This document shows, one piece after another, positions 17,654 through 26,717 of a stretch of 64,000 nt of DNA (within the stretch, counting starts at the first letter, position 1; every line of letters begins with the position of its first letter). The position numbers and the translations under genes were made by a program. The notes under the pieces were generated by a model. It saw only the letters and a list, made by a program, of their open reading frames with translations, was not told the DNA's origin and did no database searches. The DNA is from an uncultured bacterium (GTDB taxonomy: Bacteria > Pseudomonadota > Alphaproteobacteria > Rhodospirillales > Rhodospirillaceae). The stretch covers positions 62,001-126,000 of the forward strand of contig CAISTS010000045.1 of the NCBI GenBank assembly GCA_903888485.1. The letters run 5' to 3'.

Positions 17654-17696
17654 CGCCGCGCCGTTCCGGTGTGGGCGTAAAAGCCCTCAAATTTTT

Positions 17697-17712
17697 ATGT
17701 TTTCTTTATGCG
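17697..17712 (+). repeat. 16-base direct repeat, copy 1
   Basis: ATGTTTTCTTTATGCG, identical to the copy at 17861-17876, 164 bases apart. Both are in the 304-base gap before the sigma factor gene. They are AT-rich against the GC-rich background, so they may be regulatory sites or promoter parts. Confidence 0.7.
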
Positions 17713-17775
17713 AGTATTGCGCGGACGCCGCAGCCGCGGCTCGACCGCCCCTCGGCAGGGCATCGAAATTGGCCA

Positions 17776-17791
17776 TAACATCAATATGTTA
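17776..17791. repeat. inverted repeat upstream of the sigma factor gene
   Basis: TAACAT and ATGTTA flank CAAT, a 16-base perfect inverted repeat of operator size. A second inverted repeat (TAACCCG and CGGGTTA, near 17799-17828) follows. The remainder of the gap 17654-17957 holds nothing else that I can identify. Confidence 0.4.
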
Positions 17792-17860
17792 ACGCCACTA
17801 ACCCGGCCGCTTTTCGCACGTCGGGTTACGTGTGCCCGGCAGGGGGAGTGCAACTTCCCA

Positions 17861-17876
17861 ATGTTTTCTTTATGCG
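17861..17876 (+). repeat. 16-base direct repeat, copy 2
   Basis: Second exact copy of ATGTTTTCTTTATGCG, about 80 bases before the ATG of the sigma factor gene; see copy 1 at 17697. Confidence 0.7.
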
Positions 17877-17957
17877 CCGGCCGGCAAAACCGCATCGCAT
17901 TTTTACGGGCATTGGACCGACGCTGTTCTCACACAACGAGAGACAGCGGAGGAAATC

Positions 17958-18461
17958 ATGAGTGCCTTCACGAGCGACTTGCAGACGCTTCTGCCCGATC
18001 TCAATCGGTTCGCGCGCGTGCTCACCCGCAACGAAGACGACGCTTACGATCTGGTGCAGGACTGCGTCGAACGCGCCCTGCGCAAGCAGGAGCTGTTCCA
18101 GACCGGCACCAGCCTCAAGTCGTGGCTGTTCACCCTGATGCGCAACATCTTCATCAGCCAGAAGCGCCGCGTCGCGCTCGACAAGCGCTACGTCACCGGC
18201 CTCAAGGAAGAGAGCCACACCACGCAGCGCGCCGGCCAGGTCAGCAATGTCTTCCTGAAGGAAACCCTGCGCGCCATGAACAAGCTGTCGATGGGCGAAC
18301 GCCAGGTGATCTTCGCCCTCGGCATCCACGAAGGTTCCCAGCACGACCTCGCGCGCATCACCAGCGAGCCGGTCGGCACCGTCAAGTCGCGCCTCTGCCG
18401 CGGCCGTGCGCACCTGCGCACCATCCTCGGCATGGATATGGAGCAACTCGCGGTCGCGTAA
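17958..18461 (+). CDS. ECF-type RNA polymerase sigma factor
   Basis: A 167-residue sigma-70 family protein with region 2 (LNRFARVLTRNEDDAYDLVQDCVERAL, about residues 15-41) and region 4 (about 105-155, with VGTVKSRLCRGRAHLR). Region 4.2 reads HEGSQHDLARITSEPVGTVK, slightly unusual in its first helix. The ATG at 17958 is chosen because GGAGGAAATC precedes it; an in-frame upstream start would add a poor 42-residue leader. No anti-sigma factor, NepR or PhyR gene is adjacent, so its control is unclear. Direct and inverted repeats upstream may regulate it. A strong terminator follows at 18544. Confidence 0.85.
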   Translation: MSAFTSDLQTLLPDLNRFARVLTRNEDDAYDLVQDCVERALRKQELFQTGTSLKSWLFTLMRNIFISQKRRVALDKRYVTGLKEESHTTQRAGQVSNVFLKETLRAMNKLSMGERQVIFALGIHEGSQHDLARITSEPVGTVKSRLCRGRAHLRTILGMDMEQLAVA

Positions 18462-18543
18462 TTCGACTCAACTGATTTGAGTCACCGCAATCCACTGGTT
18501 TGGCGTCTCCCATCCCCCCAACAGCCGCCAGTGGGAACTTGAA

Positions 18544-18575
18544 CCCCGCAGCGTGAAATCGCTGCGGGGTTTTTT
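18544..18575 (+). terminator. rho-independent terminator of the sigma factor gene
   Basis: CCCCGCAGC pairs with GCTGCGGGG over an eight-base loop and is followed directly by TTTTTT. It overlaps by two bases the stop codon of the convergent kdpE-like gene. Confidence 0.88.
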
Positions 18576-19290
18576 ATGACGTGACTTGGAGACGATAGCC
18601 CACACCAGGCTCAGTGATCAGCCACTGCGGCGCGGCCGGGTCGCGTTCGAGCTTCTGCCGCAGCTGGCCGATATAGACGCGTAAGTACTGGGTCTCTTCC
18701 ACATAGGCCGGTCCCCACACTTCCTGCAAAAGCTGTTGGTGCGTGATGACCTTGCCGGGATGCAGCGCGAGGATCTTGAGGAGGTCATACTCCTTGCGCG
18801 ACAGCTTCACCGGTGAGCCGCCGAGAGTGATCAGGCGCTTGCCGAGATCGATCGAGATGTCGCCGGCGGCGACGATGCTGCTGCCCGCATCGGCGCCCTC
18901 GCTGCGGCCTTGGCGCAGGGCGGCGCGCATGCGCGCGAGCAGTTCGCCCATGCTGAAGGGCTTGGTGACGTAGTCGTTTGCGCCGCGGTCCAGCGCTTCG
19001 ATCTTGTCGGTCTCGTCGGAGCGGATTGACAGCACGATGACCGGAACCCGCGACCACTCGCGGATCGTCTTGAGCACGTCGAGCCCGTCCATGTCGGGCA
19101 GGCCGAGGTCGAGGATCAGAAGGTCGGGCTTCTGCGTGGTGCAGGCGCGCACGGCTTCTTTGCCGTTCTCGGCCTCGAGCACGGTGTAGTCGTGGGACTG
19201 CAGGCTTGCGCGCAGGAAGCGGCGAATCTGGGGCTCGTCGTCGACCACCAGCACGCGGGGTCCGCTTTGGGCACCTGGGGTCATGCTCAT
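18574..19290 (-). CDS. kdpE: KdpE-type response regulator
   Basis: A 238-residue OmpR-family regulator: receiver (VLVVDDEPQIRRFLR, phospho-Asp in LLILDLGLPDMDG, Lys in YVTKPFSMGELLAR) and winged helix (KLSRKEYDLLKILALHPGK, then EETQYLRVYIGQLRQKLE). The wording is that of KdpE, which in other bacteria activates the kdpFABC potassium pump. The ATG at 19290 overlaps the kdpD stop as ATGA. No kdpFABC genes are in the window. Because the cognate kinase gene contains a stop codon, phosphorylation of this regulator may be impaired. Confidence 0.87.
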   Translation of the reverse strand: MSMTPGAQSGPRVLVVDDEPQIRRFLRASLQSHDYTVLEAENGKEAVRACTTQKPDLLILDLGLPDMDGLDVLKTIREWSRVPVIVLSIRSDETDKIEALDRGANDYVTKPFSMGELLARMRAALRQGRSEGADAGSSIVAAGDISIDLGKRLITLGGSPVKLSRKEYDLLKILALHPGKVITHQQLLQEVWGPAYVEETQYLRVYIGQLRQKLERDPAAPQWLITEPGVGYRLQVTS

Positions 19291-21302
19291 ACCTCGGCGA
19301 CCGCCGCCACATCGGGCGTTTTGATGGGCAGGCGGATGCGGATGGTCGTACCCCGGTCCATGCCCTCGCTCAAGGCTTCGATGGTGCCGCCGTGGGCCTC
19401 GACGATGCCTTTGCAAATGGCGAGGCCAAGCCCCGTGCCCGGCACGGTGCGGTCGCGGCGCTTGGTGCGGTAGAACTTGTCGAAGACCGCGCCGAGGTCC
19501 TCGGGCGCGATACCGCGGCCCTGGTCGGCCACGTCGATGATCACATCCTGGCCCAGCTTGCGGGCGGTGATCTGGATGTTGCTTTCCACCGGCGCATATT
19601 TGGCGGCGTTGTCGAGCACGTTCACCATCACGCTTTCCATCAGCACGAAGTCCACATGTACAAGTGGTAATACGTCGCCGACGTCCGCATAGATCTCATG
19701 ATTACGCAAACGCCGGTGCGCAGCATCGAGCGAGGTCGAGATTAGGTCCTCTACGTCGGCCCAATGCATGCGTGGCACCAGGGCACCCGATTCCAGCCGG
19801 GTCATCTGCATGACGTTTTTCACGAAGCGTGACAAGCGCTCGGCTTCCTCGAGGATGGTGGTCAGCAGTTCGTCGGTCACCTCGGGCGAATAGGTCTTGC
19901 CGTAGGAGAGCAGGCTGGAGGCTGAGCCGATGATCGAGGACAGAGGCGTGCCGAAATCGTGGCTAATGGCCGAGAGCAGCGCCGATCGCAGCCCTTCCGT
20001 CTGCGAGACGACGCGCGCGGTCTCGAGCTCCTGCTTGCGCAAGGTGTGCTCCACCGCCAGCGCCGCGAGGCGGCAGATGGAGCCGATGACGCGCCGAAAG
20101 CCCGCCGAGCTCACCAGTGTCGGCGCGGCATTCTTCAGCGCCAGCACGGCGACGGTCGTGTCGGCCGTCAAGAGCGGCTGGAAGGTGACGCTTAGATTTG
20201 AAAACGTGCTGAAGCCGCGGCCCGATGGCTGACGCTAGTTGTAGGTCCAGCGCGCCGCTTCGATCTCGTCCTGGGTCAGCGTGGCGTGCGGCGGATAGGC
20301 CGCCTGCAGCGCGGCGCCGCGCGTGCGCAGTGACGCATCGCTTTCGCCGCCGGTGAAGGGCGTCAGCAGAACGGTGTCGCAATCGAAGATGTCGTTACAC
20401 TGCACGACGATGGCGCGGAAGATCGCCGCGGTGTCGCCGGCGATGGCGATGTCGCGCGTGAGCTGGAACAGGGCACGTGCTTCGCGGGCCTGGCGTTGGG
20501 CGCGGCTGGCCTGTTGCCTGAGGCCCCCAGAGAGGTTGCTGGTGATGCCCGCCACCAGCAGGAACAGGATCATCAGTACCGCGGTCTCGGGGCCGACGTT
20601 GAGCTCGTAGGGAGTCGGGCTGAAGAAGTAGCTGTAGAAACCGACGCTGAGCAGCGTGGAGAAAACCGCCGCCGCCATGCCATAGGCGTTGGCGCTGTAG
20701 ACCACGGCCATCAGGAAGAGTGGGGCCAGCGCGCTCGGCGGCAAGTAGGCACCGAACCAGCGCACCATGATCGCCACCAGCGAGACGGCGAAGGCGCTGA
20801 GAATATAGTCGTGATACCACGGCCGCTGCTCGTCGAGCCGCCACGCCAAGCCAAACACGTGCGACGCGGCGCGTTCTTGGGCGGGGTCGGGAATAATTTC
20901 GATGTTCTGCGCGCGGGCCGTGCGCTCGAGCCGGTTCGCGACACCCACCGGCAATCCGGCGTTGGTGCCCCAAACACGCCGCGGTCCTAGCACCAGTCCC
21001 TCCGGCTTGCGCACCGGCCAGGTGGCCATGATCTTTTCGATATCCCCGGTGGTCCGCCAAGGCACGAGCGTGATGTTCCAGCGCTCGCAGAAGGCGATGA
21101 GGTCATCGGCAGCGGTCAGGCCCATGAGTTGTGCCCATAGGTTCGGCACGTGCCGGATGGCCAACGTCAGGTCGAGGTCGCGCTCCTGCGCCATCCACAA
21201 GGCCTCGCGCGCGAATTGATCGAGGTCGGCCGACGGGCTCGCGACCGCTAAAAGATGCGGCGCGCGCGATGCGGTCGAAGCCGGAATGGATACGGACGTC
21301 AT
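19287..21302 (-). pseudogene. kdpD: KdpD-like sensor kinase, N-terminally short and interrupted by an in-frame amber codon
   Basis: One frame of 672 codons is broken by a single TAG at 20235-20237. Before it: a universal-stress-like domain (about residues 15-165), four close transmembrane segments of the DUF4118 type (about 170-250), and a GAF-like part that stops at RWTYN. After the TAG the same frame continues RQPSGRGFSTF and then HisKA (ISHDFGTPLSSIIG) and HATPase (NVLDNAAKYAP, DQGRGIAPED, GTGLGLAICKGI). A CAG-to-TAG change would explain it. The N-terminal KdpD domain with its Walker box is absent, as in some short alphaproteobacterial relatives. It may yield two polypeptides if the internal ATG at 20171 is used. 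Overlap with kdpE is intact. Confidence 0.8.
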
Positions 21303-21385
21303 GAAAGCCGGTCGTGGAAAAGGGACGGCTTATTATGGCCGGTTCACCGGCCCGAGTAACGCGCGATATCGGGATCCGGTTGCAA

Positions 21386-22192
21386 CTAGGCGCGGCGCAG
21401 CGCGCCGCCGGCCGCGAGGCTGAGCGCGAACAGCAGCGCGGCGGCCGTGACCACCGACGGGCCCGACGGCGTGTCCCAGGCGAAAGACGCCGCGATGCCC
21501 CCGGCGACCGCCGCCATGCCGATCAGCGCGGCGCCGGCCGCCATGCCCTCGGGGCTGGTCGCGAAGCGCCGCGCAGCCGCGGCGGGGATAATGAGAAGGG
21601 CCGTGACGAGCAGGATGCCGACGATCTTCATGGCGACGGCGACGGTCAGCGCCATCAGCACCATGAAAGCGATGCGCACGCTGATGTGGCCCGCGCCTTC
21701 GGCCAGGGCCACGTCCTGATCGACCGTGAGCGCGATCAGGCGGCGCCAGATGAAAGCCAGGGTGGGCAGCACGGCAAGGCACGCGCCGGCGATCCACAAC
21801 AGGTCGTCATTCGCGACGGCCAGGATGTCGCCGAACAGATAACCCATGAGGTCGAAGCGCACCTGTTCCATGAAGCTGACGGCGATGAGGCCGAGCGCAA
21901 GCGCGCTGTGGGAAAGAATGCCGAGCAGTGTATCGGCGGGTAGGCGGCGCTGATGCTGGAGCGCGATCAACAGAAGTGCAATGACGAGGCCAGTGGCAAT
22001 AATGCCGACGGCGGGGTCGACGCCCAAGGCGAGGCCGAGCGCAACGCCGAGCAATCCTGCATGCGAGAGTGTATCGCCGAAATAGGCCATGCGGCGCCAG
22101 ACCACGAAGCAGCCCAAGGGACCGGTGACCAGAGCCACGCCGAGGCCGGCGAGAAGCGCGCGTGCGGCAAAACTGTCGAGCAGCGTTTCCAT
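21386..22192 (-). CDS. znuB: zinc ABC transporter permease ZnuB
   Basis: A 268-residue ABC-3 family permease with about eight hydrophobic segments. Family marks are WRRMAYFGDTLSHAGLLGVALG near residues 33-54 and LVTALLIIPAAAAR near 190-205. The ATG at 22192 is chosen; it begins two bases after the znuC stop and gives the normal length, while upstream frame is the shadow of znuC. It forms the membrane channel for zinc with ZnuC and ZnuA. Confidence 0.93.
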   Translation of the reverse strand: METLLDSFAARALLAGLGVALVTGPLGCFVVWRRMAYFGDTLSHAGLLGVALGLALGVDPAVGIIATGLVIALLLIALQHQRRLPADTLLGILSHSALALGLIAVSFMEQVRFDLMGYLFGDILAVANDDLLWIAGACLAVLPTLAFIWRRLIALTVDQDVALAEGAGHISVRIAFMVLMALTVAVAMKIVGILLVTALLIIPAAAARRFATSPEGMAAGAALIGMAAVAGGIAASFAWDTPSGPSVVTAAALLFALSLAAGGALRRA

Positions 22193-22194
22193 GG

Positions 22195-22983
22195 TCAATG
22201 CGGGTAATGATGGTGGTGATGATCGTGCCCAGGATGGGCATGGCCACCTTGCACACTGCCATCGGGCGCGTGGCTGTGATCGTGGCTGTGGGGATAGATC
22301 GCCAGGGTCGTGGCGGCGGCAGGGCCGAAAAGGCGTTGGAACTCGGCGTCGCGGCTGACGTCGGCGGGGTGGCCCGCGCAGCAGATATGGCTGTTGAGGC
22401 AGTAGACCTGGTCGGTCGCCGCCATCACCACATTGAGGTCGTGGGACACCATGAGCACGCCGCAACCGGTGGCCGCGCGCAGGCGCGCGATGATCTGATA
22501 AATCTCCACCGCGCCCGTCGTGTCGACGTTCTGGGTAGGCTCGTCGACCACCAGCAGATCGGGCCGGCGCAGCACGGCGCGCGCGAGTTTCACGCGCTGC
22601 CATTCGCCGCCCGAGAGCGTGTGTACGCTGGCTTCCATCAGGTGCGGCACCGCGACTTCGTTCAGCGCTTCTTTGACTTCGGCGTCGCTGGCCGCTTGGG
22701 TCAGCGTCATGAAGCGCCGCACGGACAAAGGCAGAGTGCGGTCGAGGGCGATCTTCTGCGGCTGATAGCCGATCTTGATGCCGGGCGTGCGGTGGAACGT
22801 GCCACCGTCGAGTTTCTCGAGCCCGAGCGCGACGCGCACGAGCGTGGATTTGCCTGCGCCGTTGGGACCGACGAGCGTCACGATCTCGCCCTTGTGCACG
22901 ACGACGTCGACGCGGTCGAGGATATGCCGCCCGCCGCGCACGATGCAGCCTTCGCGGATATCGACCAGGCGTTCCCGCTTCAT
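22195..22983 (-). CDS. znuC: zinc ABC transporter ATP-binding protein ZnuC
   Basis: A 262-residue ABC ATPase: Walker A GPNGAGKST, Q-loop YQPQ, signature LSGGEWQRVKLARA, Walker B LLVVDEPTQNVD and H-loop MVSHDLN. The C-terminus is a histidine-rich tail (HSHDHSHAP and later HAHPGHDHHHHHYPH), which is seen in several ZnuC proteins and may buffer or sense zinc. The ATG at 22983 overlaps the zur stop as ATGA, and this gives the standard length. Confidence 0.94.
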   Translation of the reverse strand: MKRERLVDIREGCIVRGGRHILDRVDVVVHKGEIVTLVGPNGAGKSTLVRVALGLEKLDGGTFHRTPGIKIGYQPQKIALDRTLPLSVRRFMTLTQAASDAEVKEALNEVAVPHLMEASVHTLSGGEWQRVKLARAVLRRPDLLVVDEPTQNVDTTGAVEIYQIIARLRAATGCGVLMVSHDLNVVMAATDQVYCLNSHICCAGHPADVSRDAEFQRLFGPAAATTLAIYPHSHDHSHAPDGSVQGGHAHPGHDHHHHHYPH

Positions 22984-23456
22984 GCGCAGTGCGGGCACAG
23001 GCCGCTGATCTCTACGACCTGGCTGTCCATGGTGAAGCCGCGTTCGGCGACGGCCTGGTTGAGGGCGCGTGTCAGCGGCGCATTCTCCAGTTCCGCCGCG
23101 GTGCCGCACTTCTTGCAGATCAGGAATTGTGCGGCGTGCTCATCGTCCATGTGGGCGCAGCCGATATAGGCATTCAAGCTCGCGAGACGGTGGACCAGGC
23201 CCTGTTCCATCAGGAACTCGAGCGCGCGGTAGACCGCCATCGGCGCAGTCTTTCCACCGCCCTCATTGAGTTTCGCGAGAATGTCGTAAGCGCCGATGGG
23301 CACATGGCTTTGCCAGACCAGCGACAACACCTCGCGCCGGATGTCGGTCAGGCGCACACCGCGCGCGGCGCACAGCGCCTCCGCCTTGCGCAAAGCATCG
23401 CTGCTGCAGCGGGCGTGGTTGTGGCCGGGTTTGGGGAAGGCGGCGGGCTTGGGCAT
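22980..23456 (-). CDS. zur: zinc uptake regulator Zur (Fur family)
   Basis: A 158-residue Fur-family repressor. The winged helix includes RLTDIRREVLSLVW and TAPMAVYRALEFLMEQGLVHRL. Structural zinc ligands are visible as ICKKC and CPHC at the end. The position first in zur-znuC-znuB, divergent from znuA, and the adjacent Zur box identify it as Zur, not Fur or Mur. It starts 14 bases from the Zur box, so it should repress its own operon when zinc is ample. Confidence 0.93.
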   Translation of the reverse strand: MPKPAAFPKPGHNHARCSSDALRKAEALCAARGVRLTDIRREVLSLVWQSHVPIGAYDILAKLNEGGGKTAPMAVYRALEFLMEQGLVHRLASLNAYIGCAHMDDEHAAQFLICKKCGTAAELENAPLTRALNQAVAERGFTMDSQVVEISGLCPHCA

Positions 23457-23469
23457 GGCGAGGTCTTGT

Positions 23470-23490
23470 AAATGTTATAACATAACATTA
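23470..23490. promoter_or_regulatory. Zur box between zur and znuA
   Basis: Half-sites AAATGTTAT and ATAACATTA flank a central AAC; 8 of 9 positions are symmetric. This fits the alphaproteobacterial Zur box. It lies in the 48-base gap between the zur and znuA start codons, so one bound dimer pair could block both divergent promoters. Confidence 0.85.
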
Positions 23491-23504
23491 TACCGGCACG
23501 GTGT

Positions 23505-24350
23505 ATGAGTAAAGCACTAGCACTTCTATGGGCGTGTCTCTGGACGTCGGTCGCGTGGGCCGATGTGCCGGTGGTCGCGTCCATCAAACCGCTGCATGCG
23601 CTGGCCGCGGCGGTGATGGAAGGCGCTGGGTCGCCCGAAGTGCTGGTCAAGGGCGCGGGCTCGGCGCATATCCACAGTTTAAAGCCGTCTGACGCCAAGC
23701 TGCTGAGCGAAGCAGCCGTGGTCTTCTGGATCGGGCCGACCTTCGAGACATTCCTCGTGCGCCCGTTTGGTGCTCTCGGCGGCAAGGCGCGCATCGTTGC
23801 GCTTGGCGATGCGCCGGGGACCAAACGCATCGGCACTGATGGTCACGTATGGCTCGATCCGGCCAACGCCAAGGTCATCGCTGCCGCCATGGCTGAAACA
23901 CTCGCTGGCGCCGATCCGGCGAATGCGGCGCGCTACCGCACGAACGCGCGTGAACTCGCCGCCAAGATCGATATGCTTGACGTCGAAGTGATAGCAAAAC
24001 TCGCATCTATCAAGGACAAGCCCTTCTTTGTATTTCATGACGCCTACCAATACTTTGGTGAGCACTATGGATTGGATGTGCGCGGCCATGTCACCGCTAA
24101 CCCGGAGCGCCCGGCGGGCGCGCGTCATTTGCAACACCTGAAAGCGGAAATCGCAGCGTTGCCCAGCACTTGCGTCTTCGCCGAACCGCAGTTCGAGCCC
24201 AAATTAATCGCGGCGCTCACTGTTGGCACGCGCGCGCGGAGTGGGGTGCTCGATCCCGAGGGCAGCGGCCTTGCGCCGGGCCCCGAGCTGTACTTTAATT
24301 TGATGCGCGAACTTGCGGGTAATATCGTTCGGTGTCTGACAGCGCCATGA
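23505..24350 (+). CDS. znuA: zinc-binding periplasmic protein ZnuA
   Basis: A 281-residue cluster A-I substrate-binding protein with a signal peptide ending at AWA-DVPVV. Likely zinc ligands are His in GSAHIHSLKPSD, His in DGHVWLDP, His in FVFHDAYQYF and Asp in VLDPEGS. The His-rich loop typical of many ZnuA proteins is missing; only HVWLDP-type sites remain. It delivers zinc to ZnuBC. Its stop overlaps the start of the next small gene as ATGA. Confidence 0.92.
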   Translation: MSKALALLWACLWTSVAWADVPVVASIKPLHALAAAVMEGAGSPEVLVKGAGSAHIHSLKPSDAKLLSEAAVVFWIGPTFETFLVRPFGALGGKARIVALGDAPGTKRIGTDGHVWLDPANAKVIAAAMAETLAGADPANAARYRTNARELAAKIDMLDVEVIAKLASIKDKPFFVFHDAYQYFGEHYGLDVRGHVTANPERPAGARHLQHLKAEIAALPSTCVFAEPQFEPKLIAALTVGTRARSGVLDPEGSGLAPGPELYFNLMRELAGNIVRCLTAP

Positions 24351-24655
24351 TGCTCGGGACCTTAAAACGGCTGCGCCTCTGGTCGGTCCTCGCCTCCCTC
24401 TTGATGGCGGCGCAGATCGGACTTGCGCTGCATACGGTCGAGCACAAGTTCACAAGCGCCTCCGCAGCGGTCGGCGAACATTGCACGCTCTGCAAAGTCG
24501 CGTCCGGCATGGCGGCAGCTCCGACTGCACCCGCCATCGCACCTGCCGAGTACGTGCTTGGCTTCGTCGATACCTTTGTTGTCTCGGCACCTATTTCCGC
24601 CGCGCCCGAGGTGGCGTTCCGTTCGCGCGCACCACCCATCCCCGTCTCCGCCTGA
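24347..24655 (+). CDS. small exported or membrane protein with HxxxH and CxxC, unknown
   Basis: A 102-residue protein starting at the ATG that overlaps the znuA stop (ATGA); an in-frame GTG at 24332 is the alternative. A hydrophobic segment (LWSVLASLLMAAQIGLAL) leads into HTVEHKF and then GEHCTLCKVASGM. These His and Cys pairs are possible metal ligands. The rest is Ala/Pro-rich. I do not recognise the family with certainty (it resembles DUF2946-like small proteins that accompany metal receptors). Its place between znuA and a TonB receptor suggests a zinc-related periplasmic role. Confidence 0.6.
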   Translation: MMLGTLKRLRLWSVLASLLMAAQIGLALHTVEHKFTSASAAVGEHCTLCKVASGMAAAPTAPAIAPAEYVLGFVDTFVVSAPISAAPEVAFRSRAPPIPVSA

Positions 24656-24712
24656 CACCCGAGCTCCGTCCGCGTTCTCGCGGGCGCCTTTCTCAATTTG
24701 TCGGAGACAGTC

Positions 24713-26701
24713 ATGTTCCGTTCCTATTGTCGGACGGCCGCGTTCATCGCGGCGTCCGCCGTCGCTATCAGTCACGCCGCCAGCGCAGGTGAAGCCAACA
24801 ACGAGATCATCGTCACGGCCTCGCCCTTCAGCCGCGATGCCGACAGCATCGCCACCATTGTCGGGCGGGTCGACCGGGCTGAAATCCTGCGCCACGGCGG
24901 CGCCAGCCTCGCCGACGTCCTCGACGAGGTGCCCGGCGTCACCGGCTCGGGGTTTGCCGCCGGCTCCAGCCGCCCGGTGATCCGCGGCTTCGACGCCAAC
25001 CGCGTGCGCATCCTCGAAAACGGCGTCGGCAGCTTCGACGTCTCAGATGTCGGCCCCGATCACGGCGTGCCGATTGATCCGCTGTCGGCCTTGAGCGTCG
25101 AGGTCGTGCGCGGTGCGGCGACGCTGCGCTTCGGCAGCCAGGCTATCGGCGGCGTGGTCAACGCCATCAACAATCGCATACCCCTGGAAATGCCCGCGAA
25201 GCCCGTAACCGGCGAGATCACCGGCAGTTACGGTTCGAACGGCCAGAGCAAGCTGGGCTCGGGCATGCTCGACGCCGCGCTTGGGCCGCAGTTCGCCGTC
25301 CACGCCGACGGATTCATCCGGCGCGCCGGCGATTACGACATTCCCGGCGGAACGCAAAGCAACTCTTACTTCCGGGGATTCGGCTTTTCCGGCGGCGGCT
25401 CATATTTCTTCGGCGACAGCCGTCTCGGCGCCGCCGGCGTGCGCTACGAAACCAAGTACGGCATTCCCGGCGAAGATACGTTCATCGATATGAAACAGAC
25501 CAAGGGCCTGTTCGGCTCGTCGTTTGCGCTCGACGCCGGCGCGCTGACCACGCTCACTGTCGACGGTGGCTATGCCGACTACGCCCACAGCGAGAAGGAT
25601 CCCACCGCGGGCAACGCGGTGCTGTCCACCTTCCTCGACAAGGAATGGGACAGCCGCGCCGAGGCGCTGTTTTCGGCCATGGGCCCGATCTCGGCGGCCG
25701 CCCTCGGCGCACAAGTCCAGCACAAGGAGTTCTCGGCGCTGGGCGAGGGTGGTGACTTCCTGTTCCCAGCGACGACAAAAAGCGCCGCCGGTTTCGGCTT
25801 TGCTGAAGTGCCGCTTTTGCCGAAACTTCGCCTGCAGCTCGGCGCGCGCGTCGAACGAGTCGAGGTTGATGGCACGCCGGCCTCCAACACACCCGTCGCG
25901 CGCGGTTTCACGCCGGTCAGCGGTTCGGCGGGCGTCGTGTTCGATCCATCCAAGGCGATCACGCTGGGGTTGACTGTGGCCAGCGCCGCGCGTGCGCCGG
26001 CGCAGACCGAGCTGTTCGCGCGCGGACCACACGACGGTCCGCTGACTTTCGAGACCGGCGATCCGTCACTGGACATTGAGCGCGCGAATTCCATTGAAGC
26101 AACGCTGCGTTTCCGGTCGTCGGTCGTCGAAATTGAAGGAGCAGTGTGGGGTGCACGGTTCGACAACTACATCTATGGGCGCTTGACCGGGAACACTTGC
26201 GATGAGGACGGCAACTGCGCGCCGCATAACGGCGAGGAGCTCAAGGAGCTATTCTATGAACAGCGTGACGCCGATTTCCTTGGCGCGGAGGCCAAGGCCA
26301 CGGTTTCGCTGTACCAGGCGCCGGCAGGCACCGTCGCTGCCGTAGTGCTGGCGGATTACGTCCGCGCCTCGTTCCAGTCCAATCTCAATGTGCCGCGTAT
26401 TCCGCCCTATCACGTTGGGGCGGGACTGGCCTGGGCAAGCGCGCAGGTCGATGCCGACGTCATGCTTAAATACACCGGCACGCTAAACCGCATCGGCTTC
26501 GCCGAAACGCCGACCAAAGGCTTTGCCTCGCTGGATGCGTCCCTGGCTTGGCGTCCGCTCGCGTCGCGGCCCGACATCGAGGTCTCGCTGGTGGGGCGTA
26601 ACCTCACGGATCGCCTGCAGAGAAATGCCATCGCTCTCAATAAAGACACGGTCGTGCTGCCCGGCCGCGATGTGCGCTTCATGGTCCGGTCTGCGTTCTG
26701 A
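24713..26701 (+). CDS. znuD: TonB-dependent outer-membrane receptor, ZnuD-like (zinc)
   Basis: A 662-residue receptor with signal peptide (ending near SHAASAGEA), a plug (NEIIVTASPF near the start, LADVLDEVPGV, then RPVIRGFDANRVRILENG), and a 22-strand type barrel that ends in VRFMVRSAF with terminal Phe. A Cys pair loop (NTCDEDGNCAPHNG) is present, as in ZnuD-type receptors. Its place downstream of the Zur box, in line with znuA, makes zinc the best guess for substrate. The ATG at 24713 follows GGAGACAGTC; another ATG at 24698 is possible. Confidence 0.82.
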   Translation: MFRSYCRTAAFIAASAVAISHAASAGEANNEIIVTASPFSRDADSIATIVGRVDRAEILRHGGASLADVLDEVPGVTGSGFAAGSSRPVIRGFDANRVRILENGVGSFDVSDVGPDHGVPIDPLSALSVEVVRGAATLRFGSQAIGGVVNAINNRIPLEMPAKPVTGEITGSYGSNGQSKLGSGMLDAALGPQFAVHADGFIRRAGDYDIPGGTQSNSYFRGFGFSGGGSYFFGDSRLGAAGVRYETKYGIPGEDTFIDMKQTKGLFGSSFALDAGALTTLTVDGGYADYAHSEKDPTAGNAVLSTFLDKEWDSRAEALFSAMGPISAAALGAQVQHKEFSALGEGGDFLFPATTKSAAGFGFAEVPLLPKLRLQLGARVERVEVDGTPASNTPVARGFTPVSGSAGVVFDPSKAITLGLTVASAARAPAQTELFARGPHDGPLTFETGDPSLDIERANSIEATLRFRSSVVEIEGAVWGARFDNYIYGRLTGNTCDEDGNCAPHNGEELKELFYEQRDADFLGAEAKATVSLYQAPAGTVAAVVLADYVRASFQSNLNVPRIPPYHVGAGLAWASAQVDADVMLKYTGTLNRIGFAETPTKGFASLDASLAWRPLASRPDIEVSLVGRNLTDRLQRNAIALNKDTVVLPGRDVRFMVRSAF

Positions 26702-26717
26702 ACTCGGTCCTCGCAAA

